A DNA stretch of 42,875 nt from Alphaproteobacteria bacterium (GCA_023301585.1 JAMASZ010000014.1:1-42875); one strand, 5' to 3'; positions 27,202-34,828 are shown, numbered from the stretch's first letter. Made by a program: numbers and translations. Notes: generated by a model from the letters alone, not told the origin.

Positions 27202-27417
27202 TTATCTCCTTGGCCCTAGCTTACCACCCCAACACACAGCTACCCACAGCCATGCAGTATAGAATCCACGGAACTGCATTGGCCCCATGTATCTAGTATT
27301 GAACCCAATGAAGGGAAGTAAGCCACCGATAAAGTAGTTGTGTTGGAACTGTCGGTCAATCCATCCACCACCTAAGTACAACGTGATGATGAGCAACGGA
27401 ATGAAAAAGACATCCAT
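27202..27417 (-). CDS. Small membrane protein, 71 aa
   Basis: One clear hydrophobic segment at residues 3-19 (V-F-F-I-P-L-L-I-I-T-L-Y-L-G-G-G-W), a middle with Gly/Phe/Pro (N-Y-F-I-G-G-L-L-P-F-I-G-F) that could be a second half-buried segment, and a Trp-rich end with A-W-L-W-V-A-V-C-W-G-G. Two to three membrane segments are possible. It is packed between exonuclease and ssDNA-binding genes with a 1-bp gap on both sides. It is a possible holin or membrane anchor of replication; neither can be shown. Confidence 0.65.
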   Translation of the reverse strand: MDVFFIPLLIITLYLGGGWIDRQFQHNYFIGGLLPFIGFNTRYMGPMQFRGFYTAWLWVAVCWGGKLGPRR

Positions 27418-27418
27418 A

Positions 27419-28000
27419 TTACTGTACTCGGTTTTTAATCATATCCTTGAGGAAGTCAGGGATATCAGGGGCATTGTCTGCCTCGTTGTCGATAGCCTCC
27501 CAGTCAGCATCAGTGACGAGGATAGGTTCACGGAGTGGAGCGCCGACTGAGCTGCCTCGCATCGGGCCAGCTACACCGTCTACTCGTGGCTTACCCCCAC
27601 TGGTAGTACCACTGGTGATAGTCACCGGCATGGACAGCATCTCGCCGAAGTTACGACCGTCCTTAACCACCGCCTTGTACATCTTGACGAGGTTAGACTT
27701 GTCGGACTTGGATACCTTATACTGCTTACCGATCACTTGGTCTCGCTCAACTGTCTCGCCCTCATACTCTGCCTCGTACCGTTCAGTAGGTAGGCAGAAG
27801 GAGTACCACAACATGTGGCCTACATCATAGTCAGCATCAGTACATGCTTCGTCAGGCTTATCCTTGCTATCGAACTTCTTATTCTTCTGTACTCCAAGGT
27901 CAACAATCATGGAGATGAGGCCTGGATATACACCGTCCTCAATCTTAGGAGCAGAAGAAGAACCAGTAGCAGGTACATCATTAGGTGTCATGTTTAACAT
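27419..28000 (-). CDS. Probable phage ssDNA-binding protein
   Basis: A 193-aa protein next to DNA polymerase and exonuclease genes. The N-terminal half (residues ~18-85) reads like an OB-type barrel (G-V-Y-P-G-L-I-S-M-I-V-D-L-G-V-Q, and M-L-W-Y-S-F-C-L-P-T). The segment K-Y-K-V-S-K-S-D-K-S-N-L-V-K-M-Y-K (~97-112) is basic and aromatic, and the C-terminus is acidic with a final basic helix (D-F-L-K-D-M-I-K). Place and layout suggest it coats ssDNA like T7 gp2.5, but I do not see a diagnostic motif; the family may also be a recombination mediator. Confidence 0.5.
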   Translation of the reverse strand: MLNMTPNDVPATGSSSAPKIEDGVYPGLISMIVDLGVQKNKKFDSKDKPDEACTDADYDVGHMLWYSFCLPTERYEAEYEGETVERDQVIGKQYKVSKSDKSNLVKMYKAVVKDGRNFGEMLSMPVTITSGTTSGGKPRVDGVAGPMRGSSVGAPLREPILVTDADWEAIDNEADNAPDIPDFLKDMIKNRVQ

Positions 28001-28003
28001 AGA

Positions 28004-28168
28004 TTAGTTTCCTATTGTGGGTGTTATTATCGTTGTCCCGTCAAGTAAAGACAAAGGACGTACACTATCAGGACGATGGCCGTCACTAATGTGGGAGTAA
28101 GGTTGATTTAATATCCAGAACCATGAGCCGTCCCATTTAGCTTGTAGTTGTTGGCCCTTCTGTTCCAC
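28004..28168 (-). CDS. Small hypothetical protein (54 aa, probable GTG start)
   Basis: An open frame runs from ATG 28255 to 28004, but the ATG would overlap the preceding gene by 119 bp without a ribosome binding site. The GTG at 28168 gives 54 residues and a 32-bp overlap, which fits better the packing of this operon. The C-terminal part contains W-D-G-S-W-F-W-I-L-N and T-T-I-I-T-P-T-I-G-N. The exact start and even the coding status are uncertain. No family recognised. Confidence 0.42.
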   Translation of the reverse strand: MEQKGQQLQAKWDGSWFWILNQPYSHISDGHRPDSVRPLSLLDGTTIITPTIGN

Positions 28169-28457
28169 TAGGTATAATCTCTGCGCTTGCAGGCTCACCT
28201 TTGATATAGTCTTCGGCACCTTCGACTGATAGACTTTCCCGACGACGCTGCTCATCTACTTGCTCCTTGTATTGGGTGAACTCATCTTCATAAATATGTG
28301 TGTACTGTCCTGTATCATTGTTACGCTTGAAGTTCGGGTGGTTACGTAACCATGTCTTTAACTTCTTAGTGACCGTGAACTTGTTAGCTGTCTGCATGTC
28401 CACACTGTGAGTCATCACCCTTGTGGTCATTGGGGTGTCGTCAATGGGTCTCTGCAT
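28137..28457 (-). CDS. Hypothetical protein, 106 aa
   Basis: Encoded immediately after DNA polymerase with a 17-bp overlap and AGGA at good spacing. Residues ~20-50 are basic (T-V-T-K-K-L-K-T-W-L-R-N-H-P-N-F-K-R), which could contact nucleic acid; residues 50-75 are charged helix and the last 25 are acidic and disordered. Neighbours suggest a DNA replication accessory. Function unknown. Confidence 0.6.
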   Translation of the reverse strand: MQRPIDDTPMTTRVMTHSVDMQTANKFTVTKKLKTWLRNHPNFKRNNDTGQYTHIYEDEFTQYKEQVDEQRRRESLSVEGAEDYIKGEPASAEIIPSGTEGPTTTS

Positions 28458-30276
28458 AGTTTAATCCTGTTTGTGTATCGAACTCAATAGGTACATTTAG
28501 TTTGAACTTATCTGTTACCCAGTCACCGGCATCAACCCATGCCTGTTGTAACATATGCCCAAACATAGGAGCCACCTCTGTCTGTGCCTCATCGTGCATC
28601 GTACATACCGCCCTCCATCGAGGTGCATCTAGTAGTACACGGTTGAAACAGTTCTTCATTATGATGGCACCTGCTGACTGGAACTGTGCGTTGGTTGCAG
28701 AATGCGGGGATCGTATCATAATCCTCCGTCCATCCAACCCCGGCACCCAGCCATGTTTCTTTGCATGCTCTATCGCTTCCTCTCTAACACAAGCAAGCGC
28801 AGGGTTTGCTTCCCAGAATGCGTTAAGCATAGCCGATCCTACCTCTAAGCTAACACCCACCTGAGTCGCTACCTTACGTGCTGTGGCACCGTACAGTATA
28901 GCGTAGTAGATAGTCTTAGCTTGTTGTCGAGTCACCACCTTACCGGCAGCGTGGCTGAAAGCATGAGCATTCTTGGTATGTACATCACCTTCTAACAACT
29001 CAGTAGCGAACACACCACCATCATGGAAGGTAGTGTAGTGGCCTGCTACTCGGGCCTCAAGACCTGAAGCATCCGTACCAGAAAGGATATGACCTTGGGG
29101 CACACATAGGAGAGAGCGTAGCTCCTCACCGTATAGACTACCCACTGCTGGTATGTTTACTATCTGCCTGTGTGTATACCTACCGGTGTTGGTACCCAGT
29201 GGTATAGCCTGTGCTTCTACACGTCCATCGGTACGTACCTCATTGAGCCAGCCCCCCTTCTTACCATCCTTCTTACGAACGCGGTGTATGAGGCCAAGTC
29301 TATGAGTTAGTACTCTCCACGTGAGGAACAATTGACCTGCTGCACCTTGTATGGTATCAAGACAGGACTGGTCCTCGTCTGCTTTAGGTAAGCGAGGTGA
29401 CGAGATGACATAGGTGCCATCATCATTCAACTCATACCCTCCACGCTTAGCTTTCTTGTAGTTAAAGTAGTTGGGTTGCCAGCCCTGCGAGTATAAGAAA
29501 GCCGTGACTTGTTGTGGACTATTGAAGCTGAAAGGAATAAACTCTACCTTACTGAGCGGTCCGTTCACAGCAGACGCTTGTTCAGGTGTGAGATAATCCG
29601 TTAATACTTTCTTCAGTGTGCCTGCCTTAGTGAAGGGTGCAGCGTAGGTGGTCCCCGCCTTGACCTTCCAAGGTAACACACTGTTTAGTTCTTCTTCGAT
29701 CTTGGTTAGCTTACCGCTTAACTCATCGGCCAATGCTTCGGCTGCGGGTATGTCTAGTAAGAAACCTTGATCTTCTATCTGGTTCTGGAGCAACTGTGCA
29801 TCGTACTCAGTACGTATAGCATCACGCCAGTCAGCCGTACTACCTTCATCAATGAGTACTCGTAACAGCATACAGTTAATGAGAGTGTCCTCCGTACATC
29901 TGACCCGCATCTCTTCACTGTACTGTGACCAGTCCTCATGGACAGGCTTAGCTTTCCCCAATCGCTGCCCCCACGCATTGATTGAGTGTCCTCCTACTCG
30001 GTCTGGATTGTATAGTCGGGAAAGTATGAGGCTATCTTCGTAGGCTTTAGGTTCGAACCAAGGGTAGAGTCTCTTTATAAGGGGGTAGTCATGGCCCAAG
30101 AAGTTATGGGCCACCACTACGTCCGCCTCCATCAGGTACTCAAGACCTTCCCTGATGCAGAAAGGATCGAAGAACCTTTCCTGTCTACTCCCTAAGTCAC
30201 GACATGATATACACCAGAGCCGAGTAGCATCGTTACGGAACCCATCGGACTCAGTGTCGAACACTCGGATAATCAT
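28441..30276 (-). CDS. Family A DNA polymerase with 3'-5' exonuclease (T7 gp5-like)
   Basis: A 611-aa enzyme that replicates the phage genome. Exonuclease domain: D7-x-E9 (VFDTES), D63 in A-H-N-F-L-G-H-D, and C-T-E-D130. Polymerase domain: motif A S-G-T-D402-A-S-G-L-E, motif B R450-Q-Q-A-K454-T-I-Y-Y-A-I-L-Y-G, and motif C M-H561-D562-E563. These are the standard catalytic residues. T7 gp5 is 704 aa, partly because of a 76-residue thioredoxin-binding insertion in the thumb. No comparable insertion is seen here, so processivity may come from another factor. GGGAGATAG precedes the ATG. Confidence 0.97.
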   Translation of the reverse strand: MIIRVFDTESDGFRNDATRLWCISCRDLGSRQERFFDPFCIREGLEYLMEADVVVAHNFLGHDYPLIKRLYPWFEPKAYEDSLILSRLYNPDRVGGHSINAWGQRLGKAKPVHEDWSQYSEEMRVRCTEDTLINCMLLRVLIDEGSTADWRDAIRTEYDAQLLQNQIEDQGFLLDIPAAEALADELSGKLTKIEEELNSVLPWKVKAGTTYAAPFTKAGTLKKVLTDYLTPEQASAVNGPLSKVEFIPFSFNSPQQVTAFLYSQGWQPNYFNYKKAKRGGYELNDDGTYVISSPRLPKADEDQSCLDTIQGAAGQLFLTWRVLTHRLGLIHRVRKKDGKKGGWLNEVRTDGRVEAQAIPLGTNTGRYTHRQIVNIPAVGSLYGEELRSLLCVPQGHILSGTDASGLEARVAGHYTTFHDGGVFATELLEGDVHTKNAHAFSHAAGKVVTRQQAKTIYYAILYGATARKVATQVGVSLEVGSAMLNAFWEANPALACVREEAIEHAKKHGWVPGLDGRRIMIRSPHSATNAQFQSAGAIIMKNCFNRVLLDAPRWRAVCTMHDEAQTEVAPMFGHMLQQAWVDAGDWVTDKFKLNVPIEFDTQTGLNYAETH

Positions 30277-30279
30277 CCG

Positions 30280-30822
30280 CTATCTCCCAGATGGGTTGGG
30301 TCTCGGTCGAGGTCTTGGAGGTAAGGGGTTCACTCCATAAGTCTCTTGTATAGTCATTATATAGTCGCCGCTGTCGGGGACATTAGCTTGGGTATTAGCC
30401 ATGCTCGCGGCATAGAGCTCACTGGCCTCCTCTACCAGTCTACGAGAGTCTCGTACATATGTACCCCCTTCCATCGTAACGGGAGCCTCTGCTTCATTAG
30501 CAGCTCTACGGTCAGCTATAAAGTCAGCTATACGGTCAGCTATACGGTCAGCTAGTTCTTGTCGTTCGACCAAGCTGGGATCTACATTACTTATCCGACT
30601 CAAACCATCAATTGGCATCTCCTCCCTCATCAGGGTGTCAGGACGTGACATAACTGTCGCCGGTGGCGGTGCCGTCCACGCCTCCACCCTTGTCTCGTCA
30701 TGGCCAGGGCTCTCATACTGCATGAGCCTCTCTCGCTGAGAGACAAGGGTACTGGTTAACTCCTTGTTCTCCTGCTCAAGAGCAGCTATCTGATCCAGAT
30801 AATCTTTCTTATTATTAAACAT
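30280..30822 (-). CDS. Hypothetical coiled-coil protein with tandem repeat
   Basis: A 180-aa protein. Residues 3-40 are a coiled coil (Y-L-D-Q-I-A-A-L-E-Q-E-N-K-E-L). Residues ~90-108 contain a short repeat, A-D-R-I-A-D-R-I-A-D-F-I-A-D-R-R, encoded by a 12-bp tandem DNA repeat. The C-terminus is Pro/Arg-rich (P-P-R-P-R-P-R-P). It is coupled by TAATG to the upstream gene and 3 bp before the polymerase. It could be an oligomeric scaffold for replication, but no family is recognised. Confidence 0.6.
   Translation of the reverse strand: MFNNKKDYLDQIAALEQENKELTSTLVSQRERLMQYESPGHDETRVEAWTAPPPATVMSRPDTLMREEMPIDGLSRISNVDPSLVERQELADRIADRIADFIADRRAANEAEAPVTMEGGTYVRDSRRLVEEASELYAASMANTQANVPDSGDYIMTIQETYGVNPLPPRPRPRPNPSGR
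30511..30558 (-). repeat. Four 12-bp tandem repeats in coding sequence
   Basis: The unit GTCAGCTATACG (+ strand) is present as two perfect copies (30523-30534, 30535-30546) flanked by two diverged copies (30511-30522 and 30547-30558). Length divisible by three keeps the frame open, and each unit adds four residues of an alpha helix (A-D-R-I type). It is a site of likely length variation between relatives. Confidence 0.85.
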
Positions 30823-31031
30823 TAGGCACCTCCCGATGCTAAGTCATAAGGGCTGTACTTCTGTAGCAGCATGTCAATGTCCTCCTCACTGAACATACCA
30901 GCGATACCAAGCATAGGTTCTTCCTGATGTGGTGCAATAGGATCATCAGTGAACTCTATGATACGTCCGTCGATAGTGTTACGAAGGACACGTTCCCCTG
31001 TATGAGGTACTACTTCCCAGTTAGTGGACAC
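30822..31031 (-). CDS. Hypothetical acidic protein, 69 aa
   Basis: Small, acidic, soluble protein with a beta-hairpin-like N-terminus (W-E-V-V-P-H-T-G-E-R-V, G-R-I-I-E-F-T-D-D) and a helical C-terminal end containing M-F-S-E-E-D-I-D-M-L-L-Q-K-Y. It overlaps the upstream gene by 11 bp and its stop is in TAATG with the coiled-coil protein. The helical end may be a short linear binding motif. Function unknown. Confidence 0.55.
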   Translation of the reverse strand: MSTNWEVVPHTGERVLRNTIDGRIIEFTDDPIAPHQEEPMLGIAGMFSEEDIDMLLQKYSPYDLASGGA

Positions 31032-31290
31032 GATATGTTGCCCTCGCTATAGATTCTTCCATCGTCAGTAGCATCTTATCCCAGTCACCATCCATAATGT
31101 GTTCTTCCAATAGGATAAGACCTGCTTGCTTATCTATCTCAGGACACCAGCCCTGTATCATCACAGCAGACATGGGTGCTGGTGCTGGGGCTGGTATCAT
31201 TTGGAACTGCCATCCCGGTAGGCTAGTAGCCATACCGTCAAGCCTGTCCCGTAGCCGGTCAAGGCCATCCATCAGTAGGTCACGTGGCAT
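31021..31290 (-). CDS. Hypothetical protein, 89 aa
   Basis: Starts at the ATG of a TAATG overlap. Helical N-terminus with Asp/Arg/Leu (L-M-D-G-L-D-R-L-R-D-R-L), a Pro/Ala stretch (A-P-A-P-A-P), then a mixed C-terminal domain with W-C-P-E-I-D and an acidic helix. No membrane segment. Function unknown, likely accessory early or middle protein. Confidence 0.55.
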   Translation of the reverse strand: MPRDLLMDGLDRLRDRLDGMATSLPGWQFQMIPAPAPAPMSAVMIQGWCPEIDKQAGLILLEEHIMDGDWDKMLLTMEESIARATYRVH

Positions 31291-31559
31291 TATACCCTCC
31301 GGTTATCGGGACACTTAGCTGGGCCACCAGTAGCACGACGTACTGCCGCAGGCTGTAGAGATGACACGATACCTTCCGACACAAGGACAAGGGATGGTTC
31401 ATCAAAGGATTCAGTAGCAGGTATCGCTCCCGTATCCCCAACCTTGGGCTGTAGTGAGATACGATCACAGCCATGCAAGTAAGTGTAACGACAGATAGCT
31501 ATACCTGTAAAGCCTGTAACAAAATCATTATACTCTTTACCTAGTATTACTTTAGACAT
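31290..31559 (-). CDS. Conserved phage protein of unknown function (G-F-x-G-I-A family)
   Basis: An 89-aa protein whose first half matches a pattern common in tailed phages: L-G-K-E-Y-N-D-F-V-T-G-F-T-G-I-A (residues 6-21), then C-R-Y-T-Y-L-H-G-C-D-R-I-S-L-Q-P (23-38), a small beta-barrel. Family members are seen widely but have no assigned function. Its strong ribosome binding site TAGGAGAT overlaps the stop codon of the nested holin-like frame and the end of the HNH-like frame. Confidence 0.72.
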   Translation of the reverse strand: MSKVILGKEYNDFVTGFTGIAICRYTYLHGCDRISLQPKVGDTGAIPATESFDEPSLVLVSEGIVSSLQPAAVRRATGGPAKCPDNRRV

Positions 31560-31911
31560 GTGTATCTCCTATGTTATTAACGATGAGCCATGATAAATTC
31601 GATAGGCTACAATTGCTGCGATCGCCATCCCTGTGCCAAGGACTATGACGCTCCGTAGGTGGTTGGCCCACGAAGGCTCGTAGTACGAGCTCGTTGACAT
31701 ACCTATAAACCTGTTTACTGCCCACGACAGGACGTACCCTGAGACTACCATTCCAAATACTATCAGTACTAGCACGATTGCCTCGGCTATCATACACTAC
31801 TCCTCTATTGTCTACTGACCATGATGTATCCTCTATAGGTCTTACTTGTTTCTTATACATTGATCTATCTATACTTAAATCATTAAGTAAGAAGTAATCA
31901 TTAGTATCCAT
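31552..31911 (-). CDS. HNH-like nuclease, possibly decayed
   Basis: A 119-aa protein with the layout of small phage HNH homing nucleases. There is a beta strand near residue 32 (W-S-V-D-N-R-G-V-V-Y), then Y-R-Y-V-N-E-L-V-L-R-A-F-V-G (69-82), and W-H93-R-D-G-D-R-S-N100-C-S-L-S-N105-L-S-W at the H-N-H core. The usual VHRLV and VNH parts are changed (VNELV, PWH), so the active site may be damaged. The ribosome binding site is weak. It lies after the endolysin with a 65-bp A/T-rich gap. A second frame, 31569-31793, lies inside it. Confidence 0.65.
   Translation of the reverse strand: MDTNDYFLLNDLSIDRSMYKKQVRPIEDTSWSVDNRGVVYDSRGNRASTDSIWNGSLRVRPVVGSKQVYRYVNELVLRAFVGQPPTERHSPWHRDGDRSNCSLSNLSWLIVNNIGDTHV
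31569..31793 (-). CDS. Nested holin-like small membrane protein (alternative frame in HNH-like gene)
   Basis: This 74-aa frame lies wholly within the HNH-like gene in another register. It begins at ATG 31793 with a strong AGAGGAG ribosome binding site 6 bases upstream, and its TAG stop overlaps the ribosome binding site of the next gene. It has two membrane segments (residues ~5-25 and ~48-67) and polar loops with a short charged C-terminus, the class II holin layout. It sits just downstream of the endolysin, where a holin is expected, and no other clear holin was found there. Against it: overlapping reading frames are often shadows, and the HNH frame shows genuine family motifs. Confidence 0.5.
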   Translation of the reverse strand: MIAEAIVLVLIVFGMVVSGYVLSWAVNRFIGMSTSSYYEPSWANHLRSVIVLGTGMAIAAIVAYRIYHGSSLIT

Positions 31912-31976
31912 ATACCTAAACCCCTACCCCTTACAATATTAGATTGTGGCTATTTGCATGAGGTATAAAAATAAAT

Positions 31977-32495
31977 CTAAACTAATTCCAGATGAGCATA
32001 GTCAGCACGGTTACTGAAGTACTTACCTGACCTCATGTTGTCAATACCTGCTTCCTTAGCGATAGCATAGGCAGCACCTATCATCTCATCGAAGCCTGCT
32101 ATGTCGTCCCAATCCAACGGATGCCTTGCAATATCAACGGCACGAGAAGGCATAACGTTATGATTAGAGTCAGGCCAAGGTAGCCCGTTGCCTCTGTTGT
32201 AGGCGTGTGTCTGTTGAGCTTCATTTCGGTATCCCCATATGATTGTCATGTCCCATATATCTGCTAGCTTGTTAGCTATGTATCGTAGGTCAGGCTCTAG
32301 CTCAGCCAGTCGTTGCCTACTTGCCAGCCCCCAAGGGTGGACAGGTAGGTAGTTGACCGAGTAGGGGTTGGTCTCAGGTGTCATCGGAGGGGCTATACTG
32401 TTTGCCGCCAACTCTGCAAGGTATAGTGACTCCCCCACTTGTACTCGTAGCCTATCAAGCTGGTCTCTGATCGAGCGGATTGACGCTAAGTCCAT
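31977..32495 (-). CDS. Endolysin, M15-type L-Ala-D-Glu/D-Ala peptidase
   Basis: A 172-aa murein peptidase with AGAGGA well spaced before ATG. The N-terminal ~75 residues are helical and unusual for the family. The catalytic part has W-G-Y-R-N-E-A-Q-Q (87-95), zinc-binding H112 and D121 within S-N-H-N-V-M-P-S-R-A-V-D-I, and D165-x-x-H168-L-E-L near the end. This is the M15/VanY-like zinc peptidase pattern used by T5-type endolysins. No signal peptide is present, so a holin is required. It overlaps the primase gene by 41 bp and is followed by the nested holin-like frame. Confidence 0.85.
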   Translation of the reverse strand: MDLASIRSIRDQLDRLRVQVGESLYLAELAANSIAPPMTPETNPYSVNYLPVHPWGLASRQRLAELEPDLRYIANKLADIWDMTIIWGYRNEAQQTHAYNRGNGLPWPDSNHNVMPSRAVDIARHPLDWDDIAGFDEMIGAAYAIAKEAGIDNMRSGKYFSNRADYAHLELV

Positions 32496-34131
32496 CTCTA
32501 TAGTCCTCTAATGTTATGGTACTAGGAGACAGACGACCTGTCTCGTTATCGTACTGCACAAGGGCAGCATCACCAGTCTTACCACAGAATCTATTCTTTA
32601 GTACTGTGATCTTACTGGTGTTACGTCGTATCAAGTCAGGGTCTTGTTGGTTACGACTCAGTGCATACACTCCATGTGCTAGCTGTGCTATGCTGCCTGA
32701 GCCACGTAAGTTAGCAAGGCTAGGGGTTGCCCCTTCCTCGAAAGACTTAGACTGTTGTGACCTGTTAAGATGAGACACAAGACTAATGTGTATCTGTAAC
32801 TCCTCAGTCAATCGCTTGAGTCGAGTCATCAGTACATCAATGTTCTTTCTCTCATCACCATCGGTAGCTGTCTCACTAACTAGTATTGATAGGTGATCCA
32901 CGACGATGTACTCACATCCCATTCCTGACGCCAAGTACCGTAGCTTTTGTATGAGCCTTGATTCTTCAACACTTCCCCAGTGATCGACACAGACAAGGTT
33001 GTCGTTGGCGTTCGCTGCCTCCCAGTATCCTCGAAGGTCATCGTCACTGACACTTGATCTGACTTCAGGTAGGTGGAGTGGTAAGTTTGCGCAGATAGAC
33101 ATTTGGCCGAGTATAGTCGTAGTAAGATTCTCTTCAAGAGCCAGCACTCCAACCTTCGTATCATGTTGTATACTCCAATGGTGTATTAGTTCACGCATCA
33201 CTGCGCTCTTGCCCATCCCAGTACCACTGGTCCAGACATCAAGCTCACCCTTACGTGAGCCATAGGACATGGTGTTAAGATCCTCCCAAGGGAAGGGGAT
33301 ACCTGCTGTGTGCTCATTATGGTGTTCCTCAAGCACAGCATCCCATGTATCAGAGCCTAGCACCACACCATCAGCCATTACAGCACGAGCTGACATGAGA
33401 GAGGAGAAGAACTCCTTGTCCTGTCCCTCAGTGAGGCAATCATTAGCATCCTTGCAGGGTAGCATGGCTCGCTTACACTTCTCTCTACCGAACAGGCCAG
33501 CCAACATCTCTGCTGCCTCATCTCCCGGATCATCCATGTCAACCGCAATGATGATTGTCTCGAATGATGAGAGAAACTCCTGACTGGTGGTGGTTAACTT
33601 AGACTTAGCACCATTAGGTAGTGATACAACACGGTAGTCCTTGCCATTCATAGCAAGCATTTGCTTGGCAGCTACCGCATCGAACTCACCTTCCACTATG
33701 ATACATAGCTTACGTCCACCGTCAAGGTGCATACCGAACAGGTCACTGTCCTTACCATCGCCCTTAGAACTGAACCTCTTCTGTGTCAGGTCAGCTATCT
33801 TCCAGCCCACCTGTCTGCCCTGCTTATAGCGAGGCCACCATACTGCTCGCTGTTCACGGGTAGCAGTGTCGTACTCAATGACACCACCGTATAGCTCGAC
33901 CATGCTACGACTAAGGCCACGACTTGGGATGTCAGCAGCCTCTAGTCCATCAGGTGTATCTCCTGACATGTCTTCCTCCTCACGTTCCTCACCATCAGGT
34001 GAGCGGTAGTACTCACATCGGTTACAGTAGCCACCCCCATCAGCGAAGATCATAAGATGGTCGCCAGTGCTGTCACGTCCACGCTCTCTACACTGAGGGC
34101 ATGGCTCGTTGCCTACTACGCGGCCTGTCAT
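32455..34131 (-). CDS. Primase-helicase (T7 gp4-like)
   Basis: A 558-aa fusion that unwinds DNA and makes primers. N-terminal zinc finger: C11-x2-C14 ... C36-x2-C39. TOPRIM primase: I-I-V-E147-G-E149-F-D, A-V-D198-M-D200-D. RecA-like hexameric helicase: Walker A W-T-S-G-T-G-M-G-K-S (residues 300-309), A-L-E-E-N-L, Y-I-V-V-D412-H-L-S (Walker B), and the V-S-H-L-N motif (452-456). Length equals T7 gp4A (566 aa). The helicase C-terminus is acidic-poor, so its contact with DNA polymerase may differ. Translation begins in an ATGA overlap with the 57-aa gene. Confidence 0.97.
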   Translation of the reverse strand: MTGRVVGNEPCPQCRERGRDSTGDHLMIFADGGGYCNRCEYYRSPDGEEREEEDMSGDTPDGLEAADIPSRGLSRSMVELYGGVIEYDTATREQRAVWWPRYKQGRQVGWKIADLTQKRFSSKGDGKDSDLFGMHLDGGRKLCIIVEGEFDAVAAKQMLAMNGKDYRVVSLPNGAKSKLTTTSQEFLSSFETIIIAVDMDDPGDEAAEMLAGLFGREKCKRAMLPCKDANDCLTEGQDKEFFSSLMSARAVMADGVVLGSDTWDAVLEEHHNEHTAGIPFPWEDLNTMSYGSRKGELDVWTSGTGMGKSAVMRELIHHWSIQHDTKVGVLALEENLTTTILGQMSICANLPLHLPEVRSSVSDDDLRGYWEAANANDNLVCVDHWGSVEESRLIQKLRYLASGMGCEYIVVDHLSILVSETATDGDERKNIDVLMTRLKRLTEELQIHISLVSHLNRSQQSKSFEEGATPSLANLRGSGSIAQLAHGVYALSRNQQDPDLIRRNTSKITVLKNRFCGKTGDAALVQYDNETGRLSPSTITLEDYRDGLSVNPLDQRPA

Positions 34132-34301
34132 GAGGTTACTTCAACTTCATCCAACTCCTCTCTGAGTCCGGCAGCATATAGCGCCTCGTTAAGAAGCTGT
34201 AGATCCTGTACAGCTTCTTCTAACCGTTGTTTTTTTAAAGCTACTTGTTCAATTGTCTTACAGTCCCACATTAAGTCAAATATATATGGTAGTTTATTCA
34301 T
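34128..34301 (-). CDS. Small hypothetical protein, 57 aa
   Basis: Linked to both neighbours by ATGA overlaps (34298-34301 upstream, 34128-34131 downstream), so this short gene is very likely real. The product is helical and acidic toward its end (K-K-Q-R-L-E-E-A-V-Q-D-L-Q-L-L-N-E-A), a likely short coiled coil. It precedes primase-helicase in the same transcript and may help it, though there is no direct evidence. Confidence 0.62.
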   Translation of the reverse strand: MNKLPYIFDLMWDCKTIEQVALKKQRLEEAVQDLQLLNEALYAAGLREELDEVEVTS

Positions 34302-34432
34302 TGTCTTGGTTCAATGGTAACATAGTCTCCTACTACCACGCTCTTGTGTGTTACTACCTTACGCCCGGTATCATTGGCTGCACCACATACTGAACTGAGT
34401 GTGGTCCAGCTTAGCTTCATCCGCTCATCCAT
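34298..34432 (-). CDS. Small hypothetical protein, 44 aa
   Basis: ATG 34432 overlaps the cyclotransferase stop by 8 bp and the stop overlaps the next start (ATGA). A longer start at 34489 would overlap by 65 bp and is rejected. Short beta-like segment near the end (K-S-V-V-V-G-D-Y-V-T-I-E-P). Function unknown. Confidence 0.5.
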   Translation of the reverse strand: MDERMKLSWTTLSSVCGAANDTGRKVVTHKSVVVGDYVTIEPRQ

Positions 34433-34817
34433 ATACAGGACGTTTCGATCCCATGTGATTGAGCCAGTCACCGCTGTCGATCCTGTCATTGCCTCTCTCC
34501 TCTAAAATCCCCGGCATTGTGTACACTACAGCAGCACCGAAGGGTGTGTCGATCTCTTCACGATCATAGAACGAATGGGTCGTAGCATCAGGGTCATAAC
34601 CTTCTAGTCTGTTGCATCGTTGCTCAGCCTCAGGGCCACACTCGTACACCTCTACTAATACTGAGCCACCCTCTTCCTTCTCGATAGCAGGGAAGCCACC
34701 GAGTGACACCATGCTGTACCCCTTAAGCTGATGAGTACCTAACATCTTACTACCCATGAGGCAGGGGTTGTTACCCTGCCCCTTACGTAACGTACCATAC
34801 ACTGCAATGTTAATCAT
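34425..34817 (-). CDS. Gamma-glutamylcyclotransferase-like protein
   Basis: A 130-aa GGCT/AIG2-fold protein: A-V-Y7-G8-T9-L10-R-K-G is the family P-loop-like motif, followed by G-Y-S-M-V-S-L-G-G-F-P-A and V-L-V-E-V-Y-E-C and the acidic L-E-G-Y-D-P. Enzymes of this fold turn gamma-glutamyl amines or peptides into 5-oxoproline plus the free amine or amino acid. In the neighbourhood of ligases that make gamma-glutamyl-type bonds, it can act as the reverse or removing step. It is preceded by a GGATAAT site and coupled to downstream small genes. Fold is sure; substrate unknown. Confidence 0.88.
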   Translation of the reverse strand: MINIAVYGTLRKGQGNNPCLMGSKMLGTHQLKGYSMVSLGGFPAIEKEEGGSVLVEVYECGPEAEQRCNRLEGYDPDATTHSFYDREEIDTPFGAAVVYTMPGILEERGNDRIDSGDWLNHMGSKRPVYG

Positions 34818-34828
34818 ATTTATTATCC

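Noticed and set aside
31912-31976. A/T-rich gap between the endolysin and the HNH-like gene as a promoter
   Set aside because: A TAATAT box can be found, but no convincing -35 box at the correct distance, so I do not call a promoter.
32880-33164. A 94-aa - strand frame within primase-helicase
   Set aside because: Wrong frame over the Walker B region; no coupling signals and no motif.
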